This document shows positions 1-14,400 of a stretch of DNA of 64,000 nt, in pieces. Origin of the DNA: Owenia fusiformis (taxonomy: Eukaryota; Annelida; Polychaeta; Sabellida; Oweniidae); the NCBI GenBank assembly GCA_903813345.2, contig CAIIXF020000011.1, positions 19,573,754-19,637,753 on the forward strand, given 5' to 3'. The position numbers were made by a program, and so were the translations under genes. The first letter of the stretch is position 1, and every line of letters starts with the position of its first letter. The notes under the pieces are model-generated. The model saw nothing but the letters and a program-made list of their open reading frames with translations. It had not been told where the DNA came from and did no database searches.

Positions 1-2461
1 AACTCTGTTCTGGTTCCGGTAACATCGAAATGGTAAATCCTTTCAGGAATAAACCGCCGTTAGCAACACTGAACGAAACAAGTTCATAAAACGAAACGAA
101 CCCCGGTTATCCTATATATAAGTACAAAATATTGTAATACTGTAGGAGGCTTGCGATAAACATGATTAAGTTTCCTACTTTTTTTCCTGTTTTATTTTCA
201 GAATTATGGTAAATTTCTGGCTAAAATGCTAAAGCTTTCAACATCTTTGGACAGACGCAAGCATGTGATACTGAATAATTAGATATTTTTCTTAACATGT
301 TTAAATATATATTGTGCCAAAGTTTTCTCTCCCAGAAAGTCAGTGATTTCCCATTGTAATAACTCAGATGCGAGTAGGTAGTTACCAGTTTCACCACCAG
401 GTGGCTCATCCAGGTCACATAGCATGACATAGTTATGCAAATTAAAATAATGTAAAAGAAAATATTATCTGTCCAATACAAGAAAACATATTTCACTTTT
501 TGTGACTTTATATGTTGAATCTCCCCGTAGTAGCATTTACATTTTCCAAAACAAAAATTTTTCAAAATTGATCAACAATATTTGAAGCAATATTTCTTGA
601 TGTACTTTTACATGTACATTTCAAATACTAGATAGTATGACATCATTTTGACTGAATGTTTAATGACGATCAAGTAAGTTTTTTTAACATTAGAGTAATG
701 AGATCGAAAAAGCTGAAAAGTATTGATTTGAAAAAAATCAGATTTGGAGGTATCGAGATAAATCAGGTGTGAAGTATAGGTTAAAAGTACATTTACTTGC
801 TCCAATATCGTGATAAAACACATGTGTTTAACCTTTCTCTCATTGAGTAAATGAAATATCATTGTAGAAAAATATGTTTTATAAAATAGCATAAACAAAA
901 CTTCTGTTTAATTTTATTAAGAACATCATACATTTAAGAGCTAGGAATAAAACAACCATGCTTATACATCAGTGTTCTCCCCAAAAAAAATTTTCAACTG
1001 GGTGCAAGATTTCAAGTCTAAAAAAATCAGCACTCGCTACGCTCACAATATCTCAGTGTAGGTGCTTACTTCACTCATTCTTTAAATCAGAAGTTGAAGT
1101 GCAGATGCCAACTGGGTGCCAACTGGGGGGCCTTTGGTTTCAAGTAGGGGGAGCCCCCGGTAAAAGTGACATGGGGAGATCACTGTACATGTAATCTTAT
1201 CACAATACATCACCACATTGAAGTTATTAAAATGTAACAATTGTTACAAAGCATGTATGCTGAGTAAAATACATGATCCCAGTTATAAACAATTGAGTGT
1301 ATTCCTAGGTACGTTTTTGCAAGCAGAAAACCATGAACAATTACCATAATTTAATATTTAGGCACAATTATTCAACACAATCACAATCTAGCACAATCAA
1401 TGACATCTATATTTCTTTGAGCTGAAATTACCAGTAATCAAATGCATCAATAATGTTGCTTTTTAAAGTTTTTATAAATAACAATAGAGTAAACTTGGGT
1501 GAATACACGCGCTGTTTGAATAAAGCAAAGATTCGTGTCATACTGGATGGTTATAATAAATATCAATATTGAAGAACAATTTCGTTTCGCTGACCAAGTT
1601 TACTTTGGCGACGCACAGACAGACATTGCCGGTTGAAATATTCGTCTCATAAATTGGTAAGAATAAGACTCATTTTACGATTAAAAATGATCATTTAACA
1701 CAATAATATTATGTGAAATCGCCTGATGAAATGTGGTTTTATATTATTGTTAAGTATCAGTGTCATATTAGCGAGGAAAAGTGGTTTCGATAGATCCACA
1801 ACTTGCATCAAAGGAAAGAATAGCATGGAGGTTAAACTCAATAATGGCCCCAAGAAAATTCCTAATAATAAAGAATGCCGTTATTGAGTTTAACGACGTT
1901 GAACTACATATGTACTTGCCTTATTTTTTGAAGACAAATGTGCGTCCATTCCATAGTCAGTAATAGTGATACTAGTGATAATAGTGAAGTTGGATCCAAA
2001 TGCTGTAAGAAACTCAGTCATTTTCTTCAGAAAATTTTCTCTTGCCCTTTGGGATTTCTATTTAAATTCCTGTGATGAACTGACAAAAGGTAGGTGGTGC
2101 TAGATAAGGCATCAGCCAAACTTAAATTATTATATATGGAGGGAAAACTTAAGAATAAAGCCAGATGAGAGAATAAATGGATTTTTTGATCGTCGGACAC
2201 TAAGGTTTTTAGACAGTAGTAAGTCATACAGTATACTGAGGACTGAGTTAGATCTTAAATAAGCCCCTGTTTTGATGTCTGACTAAAACAGCCAAAGAGA
2301 CGTCCAAAAATTAATGTAAGATTTTATCCATTTATGAAGTAACAGTAACAGTTTTTTGCCAACAAGACTACTTAAGTGGATTGAATGAAATATTGGTATA
2401 ATGTGATAAGTATTCCATTTTTATCTCAGAACCTTTTGAAAATACTTATTATAATTTGTAG
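1..2461. other. Non-coding DNA upstream of the first visible MTCH2 exon
   Basis: No coding exon was recognised here. The stretch is AT-rich and its short open frames resemble nothing known. The segment 1580-1665 ends in a consensus-like donor (gtaag at about 1664) and could be an untranslated first exon, but this is a guess. I looked for the expected MTCH2 N-terminal exon (a short transmembrane segment ending in a Gln codon at a phase-0 donor) and did not find it, so it probably lies left of the window. A C/T-rich simple-sequence stretch built on tgcc and tgtc units lies further right, at about 2798-2842, in the following intron. Confidence 0.5.
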
Positions 2462-5400
2462 GTTGGACATGAACCTCTACGCCCAACTCTCACCAAAACG
2501 CTGCTAGGAAAGGAAGTGCTTATGTACCCCAATGCCTTCAAATATGGTATGTATTTTGTACTACATGTCACAATCTCTGATCCCAACTGTCAGATAATTG
2601 TACTATTATACATGTATAAATGTATATTGTATTTGTATTATTTTTACATTGTATTGTATTGACAGGTACAATATGTGACTATAGGTTGAAAACATTATTG
2701 CCACAATTAAACATATTGGCATTCAGTCTTGCCCAATAGGCAACTCATTTTACAAAGTAAATTGCCAAGAGTAATAATGGAATATGGAATCATCCACTGT
2801 CTGCCTGCCTGTCTGTCCTTCCATCTTCTGTCTGTCTGTTAACAAGTTTTGTCATTCGTCAGAACTTATGCCTAGGTCCATTCTGGTAACTCATTCCTTT
2901 GACTTTGGCTTGTTTTTTTAGAAATCAGCTTTTTTGTTATTGAAATAAATCATTCTCAATGAGTGTAGGGAATCACCACATGAGCCCACTAAATGGTGTC
3001 ATTAAGTGTATAATTTCAATCACTATTTTATTTCAGTGAACGAGATTCGTCGCCAAGATGGCTTCTTTGGTTTGTACCGTGGTCTCACAGCCAAGATTGC
3101 TGGTTCCGTAGTCGGGAACTTTGTATCTGTCACTATACAACAGGTACCCCCATCTATCTACTTTGCCAATCAATAAAACCAGGGAACTTAAAGGTGCAAC
3201 AATAAGTGCAGAGGGGCCATTAAACGTTCATGGACCAGTGTCAAAATATATTTAAGTTTGGATATTTCATTCAAGACTAACATATATTTTTGTTATCTAA
3301 AAAGAAACCAAACAAGGAACTGAATTTTCTCTTCTTAATGCTGAAATTTATAGTTTATCCATACATTTTAAGAAAATAGGTAGGTCAAAGAAGATTTTAA
3401 GCCAAATGTTGCACTGATAGCTCAGAAAAGTAAAATTTTTTGAATATTTTCTTTACAGTCCTTGTTGCCCCTTTAAGCACCCATGAATTACTTGGGTAAA
3501 TTATATCTTATACTTCATGCATACTGTGCATTATGTGCACATTTGTTTATCCCCATCTTAATTCTTGCATTAAGTCAGAATTATATACCTGTCCCCGATA
3601 GGTGAGGCATATGGAAGGGGTGGGGGTGGGGTATTTGGGGATGTTCTTAAAAGCTTGACTGATACAAACAAGCCTCATATTTATTTATATTTCAGAAATT
3701 TTTTGCCAAAGTGGAAGCTGATGATATAGCTGAGGAAATAGAAGAGGATGAAGACCCTCTTAAGACTGTTAAGAAATTCTGCGTTGAGGTAGTTTTACTT
3801 ATTTATTTCAAAATGACCTCTGTTCACACATAGCCATACTTTGAATATAATATAAGTCATGTTCTATTTAATGTGGAATAAATATATTCTAAGTTATGAT
3901 CCAAGTAAAATACTGTAAATATTGTTCTAGAGAAAATCTATATCAGGCATTGTAACATTTTGATTCAAAGACATGATGTTGTGAGAGAGTTTTCAACAGA
4001 AAATTTTAACTTATAGTATTACGTTTAAAGGCCAGGATCCTGAGTTGGGGTGATATTGAAATTATCCTATAAGCAGAGCTTCAGTTAATGAGGCAGTCCT
4101 TATATGGCATATAAATTCAACAACAAACATAATGAGGCAAAGTATGTGTCAATTTTGTGGACTTTTAATGCAACATTAGCAGAACAGCTCTTCAGATTAG
4201 TCACATTTGCTTGAAATCTAAAATTAATTTCAATAATATGCTATTTTTGAATCAATGATTCACCATGTAGCTGGACATAAGGAAAGGGCAATGTAGTAAA
4301 TAGGTTTGATCAAGTTCAATGTCATTTCCAGATGTGGGATTAATCAACATGTTTGAATGAAGAGGAACCTATGTAAAACCTATACTAACTAAAACTTTCG
4401 TAGGCTTGATATGGAGTCTTTAGATGCTCTTATGAAAGTCACATCCATCCATATGGATCCATCCTGATTTGACCCATAATGACCCCCTGTTTCAGCCTAA
4501 TAGATACTTTCTTGTCCAACTTCAATGAAGGAAATCTCCAATAAATCATAGCCCCACCCATGGGCTGTCAATCTAGTTGAAAGCCCATGCCCCACCCCAT
4601 GATTTTTATTTTTGTATTTGTAATCATAAAAATGATGTGATGATGAAAAATACCCCGATTAAGTCTGTATTTCTAGTAGATCTACATCATTTGATGCACC
4701 AGGTCCAAACCTATAAACTTTGCGTTTGAAGACAAAATAAAAATAAGTTTTGGAATCTCACAATTTTGATGGATCAGTGTCCTAATTAGTGCATATATTG
4801 GGCATAACTCATAAAAAGGATTCATATAATAGTTCAGAGAATTAAATTCCAAATAAACATGGATATTTTAGTTCCAGAAAGTGGTGAGTTTTTACATATA
4901 ACATATTAATGTTATTAGTTCTGTTTACATCCAGATTATATTTATTTACATCATGTGAACAGTTGGCTGTTTCTGATTGGTTGATATCTTGGTTTTAAAT
5001 TTTGAAATTTAAATCCTAATTATTAGATAACTAAGATATATTTTTGTAAAATGAAGTTACATATATCTGAACATATATCTATTTATGTTCATAAATAACA
5101 CTTGTGACAAATATTAATATAACAATATAAAACAGTTAATGTTTGGAGGAGCAACACATTTCTCTGAACATTTGAATTTAAAATCGACGTAATGAGCAAA
5201 ATCCTAACTGCCAAAGTAATTTTATACTTAAGGTGGCACTTTAAATGTGTGATGCGGTGATATCCAAGTGGAATATTTATTCTGTGTAAAACAGCGTAAA
5301 TATACAGAATGTATCGTCTCATGGTCCAATCAGATCCTTAAAATCTCATCATTGAATAATGAAATAATTGCAGGCTTTTTATGTCGCCACCAATAGTAGT

Positions 5401-8400
5401 GGCATATTGTTATGGTCTCCATTGTGACCGCAGTTGGTGTTTGGCATGTTAATGTCTTGTTCATATCAGTGTAGAATGGCTTGTTTGTTTGTGACAATTC
5501 TGTTGATTTTAACTACAGGAAGGTCCCCATGTAGATTATTTCTATTTTATTTTGCTGATTTCACTCAATTTCTTATTTTCAGAATGAACTATGGAATATT
5601 CTTTAATTTCCATTTAATTTGGAATGTGATTATACTGTATTGTGTATATTTGTTGTCAAGAATTCATGTCATTTTTACACATTATACATATTTTTGCAGA
5701 CTTCCCAGGAAATGGTGTGTAGGTGTGCAGGAGTGATAGCCAGCCAGCCCTTCCATGGTGAGATTTCTGATCTAATCATAACTCTCGAATCCCCAATGGT
5801 TTAAGAATCAAGAATAAAAACCATCCAATATATTCTATTTATTATCCTGATGAAGTTGACTTTTTTTTTCGCAAGTTAGCACCAGATTTTTCTTGGTCAA
5901 GTCTTCTCAAAAACATAATATTCAATAATTATGATAGCTTTGGATTTTCAGTAATTGTTTCAGAATTTAACAAAATATGATGCATTTTATTAAAGTCCCT
6001 TTATAAAGTTTGAACCATTGTAGCCTTGCCCAATGTTATCAAAATGTGATGTGTGAAACTTTGTTCTTTCCCTAGTTGTTCTAGTTTAAAATATGTACAA
6101 TTCTGCTTTTCAAACTACTTTCAGTTATTATGGTGAGGACAATGTCACAGTTTGTTGGCAGAGAGAATACATACAGGTAATAATTATACAAATTGTTTGA
6201 TATCATGAATTATTAATGCCCTGTAAGGTTTTTGATTTGCAAACTACATAGCAGTATGAATTATTATTTTTATCAGAATTACAGATATACGCCATTTAAG
6301 GTTAAACTTGATGATTCAAAGACAAACATTCTCTTGTAAATCAATTCAAAATTGAATTGAAAAAAATCGTTAATGTTATTTACAGTATACAGTAAATAGT
6401 CTCCTCCAGTATAATATATAAAAAAATAAATGCACAAAGGAGTGGTATCGATAAGGTGAACTTTTAGAACACACGTTTCTCTTAAACCAGTCATCAAAAC
6501 ATTCTGAAAATTTTACACATCGTCAAATTAATGGTCATCATTTGGATGGTTCTGTATATTGTTTTAGAAAACACATCAGACACTTCTTCTTCTCGTTCTT
6601 GGTATCATATGTTTGGAATGAAATGAGGCATCTATCCAAACCTCATTGGAACAAAATGACAAATAAACACAATGTGTTTAGATCTCTCAATATTGTTATT
6701 GTACAAAGGAAAGTTTGGTTGATTTTAAAAAAGTATCTTGTTAATGAAATAAAAGGTTTATCTTAATTTTTATCTATTTTTGGGGGATTTTGTTTTAAGT
6801 TTTTGCATACTTTTTGTTAAATTAACCAAAATTTCCTTTGTAGAACTATAATATTGAGAGGTCTAAGAAAATGTTGTATATGCTATATTGTTCTAACAAG
6901 GTTCAGAAAGACATTTTATTTCATTCTCAAGAATTGGTAGAAAGGTTGCCAATCAGTCAACATTACATAAAGAACCGTGTTTTTTATACACAGAATGTTT
7001 TCAATAATTGGTTTGAGAGAAAAACATTGTTGAATTCAGTTCACCATATCGATACCTATCCTTTATTTACAAATAATATCTAGGGATGGTTTGCACATTC
7101 TGCATCATATTTTCCAAATTAATGTACATGTATTCTTTTTGTTAATTGCAAAAGTATAATTCTTTTTTAAATGTTAGCTCCTAATGAATGGATTATAGAA
7201 CATTTTAATTATATATATCAAAGATGTCTTGGAAACCATATTTTGATATACATATACAGGGTGGTCCAAAAAAGTGAACCCCTGCAACAGGCTATATTTT
7301 ACTTAATACTTGCATGAATAGACTCATATTATCACATGTTGTAGAGAAAGGTCTTAAATTTTGGTTAATGCCATAATTTATTCTCACTCTTAAATTTTGA
7401 AGAAATTACAAGGGTTTAAGAAACATGCCGGAAAATTAATATATTGTGCAAAATTTTTACCATTGTGATTCACAGAAATTGTTGAAACACATTGGATGAT
7501 CTTCAACAGCTTTCAGTTAGAGATACAAGTTTAAAACCCTGCCGTATGACAAAAAGGACACTATTTGAGCAGAAAACACATTTCACACTTGATCATTTTG
7601 AAACAGTTTAAACTGTTCAACAGTTCAGGGGTATGTTCCCTACACCAACAGTTAGAGGGGGGGGGGGGCTTTTGTGGAAGGAAGTTGCCACGTGTGACCA
7701 GGAATCTGAGAAGCCCTTCATCAAATATCTTTAAAAAACAAAAGAAAATCCAATATTCAATGTTTTGAGTCATATTTCATTAGAATTGGTGCATGATTTA
7801 TGAAGATATTGATATTTCAACATCATGTAGGGGTATATTCGCGATTTCACTGGAAAATGTTTTCGTCTATGGAAGCTTAGAACATTTCTTTGGATCACAA
7901 TAACTTTGCAACTAACAAAGGTAGGATGCTAGTTTTAAGCCATAATGTGCGGGATTCAAAATTGAACAAAGACAGAAAATATTATTTCTTTAAGACTGCA
8001 GCTTAAAAAATGTCAGGGGAAGGGTGTTGAAAAGTTGACGTATCGCAGATATTGAAAATCACATTTTATCCATTTTCAGTAATATTTGGTTAGGTCTTAA
8101 TAATTTCTGCAAATTTCAAGACTATGAAAAATGTCTGGTACCAACACAAAGGAAGAGCTGCGTTTATTGACATATACCCCTATGGTCAAAATGAATAATT
8201 CTTAGGTGTAACATGAATAGAATGTCATATAACTCTTTGGAAAATATTAAAGTGCTCGGGCACACATAAGGTGAGATAGGGGCCATTTAGTTCAGTAAGG
8301 TCGTATTGACTTACATGGGGCTGTGCATCATTGACTTAACATGAGAATATCAGCAGATCCCAATAGAGGCCATTGGTTTCCATTCATGATCACAAAAATA

Positions 8401-11400
8401 CCAAAAATACACTATTACCTGAAACAATTGAAAACTTAATAATTTCACAATATGACACAAATGGTTTATCTCATCAAATGTGCAAATATGAAGTTTGCAA
8501 TCGATTCAGGTCATACTTTAAATTCAAAGATTGTACATTTTTTCCCTTCAAAATGGCTGTAGAAAAATGCTCCAAAAACACATTTTACACTTACCAAATA
8601 TCATACAAGTCTGTAAAACCAAAGATTATACTATTATATTTCATTGTTCAGTAACATATTTGGATAAGATGTAGGGATGCGTAGGATGCAAATGGATTTT
8701 GATAAGCATAAAAATACTTCTTGGTTTGGAATCTATTGCCTCTACACTTCACGATTGAATTTTGACCCTAATAAGTGGCCTATACATCAATACAGTGCTG
8801 AATATAGGTCAACAAGATACAGTGTGTAGTTGAAAAATCTGATGAATTAATTTTTTTCATGGGGAGACCATAATGGAGAGCGCACTACTTCCTTTTAGAC
8901 CTTCCTCTACAACATGTGAAAATAAAAAAAAATTCCTTCAAGTAATAAGGGAAATATGGCCCGTTGCAGGGGTTCACTTTTTTGGACCACCCTGTAGATA
9001 AAACTCGAGATTTCACTTCACTTTCATTTCAATATGATAATAATTTTCCAATGCACAACATACGATTACAATCCAAGTTAATGTGGTGTTTGCTGCATGA
9101 CCGACTTTCTTTGATTGAAATTCTGATGCATACTGAAAAAGCACCTGCTCCATCCACATATATTATTAGCCTTGAAATTGCTCTATAACCAATAACACTA
9201 TGGTTATATAGACAATGAATTGATCATTAAAAATGTCTAATGGTATCAATATATTTGAATGGAACTATTTCATCATTTTTAGGAGCTAATTCAAAGGTTG
9301 GTTTCAATGGATGAATATGAATATGCCATCGCCAACCATCACCAGCCATAATCTTAAGGTCCTGCATAAATATGGTTGCATTTCGATAAGACATTGGAAC
9401 TTTCGATCTGATGTTTTTAATTATATCCACATATGGGATAGTTCCTTGGGGATAATCTTTATGCTGAGGGTTATGTACAGTCATGGGGGTATATCGTGCA
9501 AGCTGACGGTGAAAATAATAGTACGATTTCATGTGGAGGTAACGTCCTGCTCCCCACCAACTTATTGCGTCATATTGTACATCTAGCGGCATTATATGTC
9601 CAATAGCTTTATTATGGAATGCTGCAAAACACTCATCAAATCTTATCATTGGGATTCGTTCTGTGAGATTCCATTGTTTGTCATGATTGTCTTCTCCCGG
9701 GCAGCACTCATTGAAGTCGTAAATACCCAAAGGGTCAAACACTGATCGCAGAGGCGCACCAACAGCAGGTTGTGTTTCTAGCAGAAAATTTTCAAACTGT
9801 CTCAGGATGGAAATATTCAGGTTCTGTTTATTCAGCGCATCTTTACTCAGAATTCTTGGTAGTGTTGGTTTCAATATGATATCCTCATCAAGGAAAACAT
9901 AATACAAGTATTTCCCAAGATGTTTCTGCGCATATGTCCAAGCAACGTTTCTTCCTGATCCCCAAGTTGTATTTGGGCCAAATACGTATTTAATATGGTT
10001 TAACTTCAAGTCTTCGCAGGGAGTTTTATAACTCAATACCAACACATCCAAATTATCTGGGTCTCCCAACATGTCTATTTGTACAAGATAGTCTCTTATG
10101 CATTGATCAGAATTCACAATATAAAGAAAGTTCTTTGTGTAATCCTTTTTTGCTGTTGTCATCATGTTTCCTGTAATATTTGATATGTCTGATTTTGTTT
10201 TTGTTGAAATCCTCATTGTTTTTATTTTAACTTTTTCTGAATAGAATAACACTTTGATCATCAAAATCAAGAAAATGAAAATTAGGAAACCACTTTTTCT
10301 TGGCATATTTCCAAAACAAAACATTCTTCCTCCTTACAAACTTTTCATATATATTTGATCCGTATTAAGATTATGTTTATCTTGTCAGGTGCATTTGTAT
10401 TATTCTTCAACTTTATCTAATTAAAATAATCTAATGTTCTTTCTGTATTGCTGATTTTCTTCCTGTTAAATGTATTGTTTTGTAAATGTTTTATATACCT
10501 GTATATCCCACTTAGGGGAGGACCATTAGCTCTTCATTGTCCTCAAAGTTTAGAGAAAAGGTCCACATGGTATAGATTAATTTGATCTAACTGAGTTCAT
10601 AAAAATCAGTATTTCAGTTAAAGAGAATTAAAAAACAGAGGGTTTTGCTATGCAACTCAAGTATTGTTTCTTCAAATATTTAGGCCCTAATAAATAACAA
10701 ATGGTGGCACCTTAGACTTATTTAGATTAGCGTATATATTGTTCTGATAAACCTAGAAACACCTGCTTCAGAGATAGAAGACTAATTTATCCAGCTAATT
10801 CATAATAAATTATTGATCAATAGGCATATAAACCTACAAGTCCTACATTCAGTTGATAAATGAAGGTTGTGGACTTACTATACAATTATCAAGATTAAAA
10901 TGTACTGTTTATATGCAGGCCTTTTGTCAAGAGGTTCAGATTATTAAAACATTCCAGGGAGGGTGTTCAAACCTGAAAATGTTGGCCCAAAATCACTTTA
11001 AAAGTGATAAAAAAGGTGAAAACTGCATAGTCAGCAAGAATATGAGGGCCAGGGGGAGGGGGCTACGGGCCTGCTGTGCCACTTACATTATCAGATAAAA
11101 ACTCCACATCATTTGAACTTGTTAGAAAAGCTCTGCCATCTATAAATACGTTAGTACAAGTTCCAAAAAGACAAAGACCAAAAGGGAATAGAACATTAAA
11201 TGGAACATTGATGAATATATGGGTTAATACTAAGACTGATTTATGAAATATATTACTAAGACATGTACGAATTGTTAACATTGCTAATTTTCCAATTTTT
11301 GTATTTTCAGCAATATATTTTCATCCTTCCGAGAGGTGTATGACAGTGATGGCATTTTAGGATTTTTCAAGTAAGCCACATACTTAGCCATGTACTCTGA

Positions 11401-14400
11401 ATCCTATAATGGATGTCATAAAGTGAGAATAACTTTGTGAGTTATGATAGATGTCATTACTGCTATGCATCCTTAATATATTTTGGTAAACAGGCTGATA
11501 TCTCTTTACTCTAGAGTAGGGGTGAAACGAGTCGAAAAAATCCGATTCGAGTCGAATCCGATTCGAGTCAGAAAATGACGATTCGAGTTTCGAATCCGTT
11601 TCGAGTCAGATAAAGTGCGAACAACATCGCTTTTGACCGTTCGTATTTTTAATGCGTCAATGGTGGAAAGCCGGAAATATAAACAAACACAATTCATCGT
11701 AAGTTTATTCTGATTTTATTACATATATTCTTTCATTTATGTGTACATACAATATAATAATTTAATACAAGCATATCCAAGTCATTGAAACTTATATATT
11801 CAACACATTATCGAGTAAAAACATGCATATTGACAGTATTTTTCTGAATTTTTTTATTTTTTCGAATTTTTTTCTCAACTCGAAAATGATTCGATTCATC
11901 AACTTCGAATCGATTCGACTCGACTCGAAGCCCCAAACCCGCGAGTCCTCGACTCATCGGGTTGTCGTCTCACCCCTACTCTAGAGTTTTAAACACTCAT
12001 TAAGAATCAACTTTTAAACTTAACAGGCCCATAGCCAGGAATTGCCAAGGGGCATTCACTATTTATTTTGGCCCAAAAATGGCCAAAATCACTTGAATAT
12101 AGACTTGTATTGATTCATGGATGGTTATATTTTTAACAGCTCTTTGTCATTTAAGAAAATCAGATATTAAATGTAAGGGAACAAACAAATTCTTACAGTG
12201 GGGTAGTTATTTGGTCCAAGTATATTCAGATTTTAGAAAGAAATAAAACTTAAGAGAAAAATAACATTTAACTGATATTTCAGAGGGTTGGTGCCTAGGT
12301 TACTTGGTGAGATAATTAGCATATGGCTAGCAAATGTTCTCACACATCTCATCAATACCTATGCCTTTAAGGACAACAAAGAGATTCAGTCATACACACA
12401 AGCTGCCTGTGGGGTAAGTAAGAAATACATAAATAAAATGAAATGTATCATAATATAATATCAAAAATAGTCTAAAAGTTGAATCTGAAAGTTGAAATGA
12501 AATGTATTAAGACATCAAAAATAATCTAAGTCAAATTCGTTTTTGTGGTATGAAGTAGGGCAGGCCTGTAGCCAGGATTTGCCAAGGGGGGTTCAGTTTT
12601 CAAAAATTTCCAGGGGGGGTTCACATTTGACAATTTTGGCCCAGATATGACTTAAATCATTTGATAAGTGCTCAAAATGATGGAAAACTTCATGATTTTG
12701 AAAGAATTTTTGGCCAGGGGGGGTTGCCTGAATCCTGCGAATCCCCCCCTGGCTAGGGGCCTGTAGGGTTTGAGTCATGAACAAGCTACTAATGGGGTAA
12801 GCAAGTACATGTATTCCAAGAAATGAAATGTACTGTATAAAACATCAAAATTCAAATATGTAGGGAGTAGGGGTTGGTGTCTCAGAGTTATGACATAGTA
12901 GTGTATTTATGTGCCATAATCGTACATCGATGCATCGGCAATTTTCAGTAGTAAACATCGATACACATTGCGATGTAAATCGAGAAAAAGTCTGAGAAAA
13001 ATGCACTGAAATACCGAACGCTAATGCACTAAAATACCGAACAGAACAATTTAATAAGTGTACTCTGGTACATCTGGGAACTTCTAGTAACGCTGAAATG
13101 AAAGTAAAGTAAATTGTTTTGGATTAATGGTTCATTTCGACTAGCTAAAACAGTTTTAAAGCGAAAGAATATCAGAAAACATCGGAAAATGAAATAAGAC
13201 ATGAGAGAGGTAAGCGATTTGCGTCAAAATAAGATAAGAAAGGATGATTTTTAGCAAATTAAATTTTTTTAAAAACATCGATGTTTTGTTTCAGACATCG
13301 ATGCATCGTCAGAATCAGCTTTGGCGATGTATATCACAATGTATCGATTAATCGCGACAACACTAGTGGACATACATGTACAGACTTCAAATAGCATTAA
13401 CAAAGTGACATTTATTCTTTCTGGTCATTATTATGTATTTTTGAAGTCTCTGACATTTTGTGGAAGGTGTTCAGTGGTTTGTGGTTGGTGTTTGGCATTC
13501 ATCTGTAACAAATGGCAGGTGATGACAATTTGCATGTTAATAATCCCTTTTTAATTTAAATTATGTATTGTTTGTGTTTCAGCTCGGTGTCACCCATCTT
13601 ACCTATCCCTTCACCTTGGTATCAACTGTAATGGCAGTCACCAACTCAGGGTATGTAGCATACAATATAGTACTTTATAACTATTATTTATTTACATGGA
13701 AATATCATCATATGGTTATCCAAAATTATATACATATATGTGCATGTACATGTCAGTGTGCGAAATATCTTTTTACTTGACAAACATTTTAAAATGTCCT
13801 CACCAAATGTTTTCTGTATATCCACAAATTAAATTCTGTAAAGAAATTCCTGGGTAATGAAATAATATCACCACACCAAATGAAACGGGTTGAGTCCAAA
13901 CTAAATGATTAGAATATTGAAATAGGAAAATGTGTGTGTAAAAATATATGTCACTTGAAGCTGATTTACACTACAGTTCTTACCTCTAAACGAAGCCATG
14001 TGATTTGACATGCTCATTTCAAGATGATGCTAATTTTGATTTTTTGTGGTTTGAAATATTTCTGACGTATCAACCAATGAATTTGTCTGTTACAAATACT
14101 GGCTGACTAGCGAGAAAAAGATACTTTTCATTAACTTCTTTATAGCTGTCTTGTACCTGTCCAAAGCTATGACACAGTTTGAAATCATAACACCTGATTT
14201 TACTTATATCCTTTTTGCTGATTGGTGACTTGATATTTTGCACACTACATGTACATATACTGTACGTTTCATTTATATGTTATTGAGTCAATAAAAGATC
14301 TACATGTTGATTCTTGTCGATTTTGACACACATTTTGATTGTTCAATATTAGTTCAGTCTTAGTAATGGTTCTCTATATATCATATCTTCATCAAATGAT

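Noticed and set aside
221-898. Two - strand frames of 114 and 96 codons near the left edge
   Set aside because: Random-looking composition, with no motif and no splice or domain support.
1781-1963. 60-codon + strand frame as the missing MTCH2 first exon
   Set aside because: No transmembrane segment, no Gln-ending donor, and it starts at a non-ATG codon.
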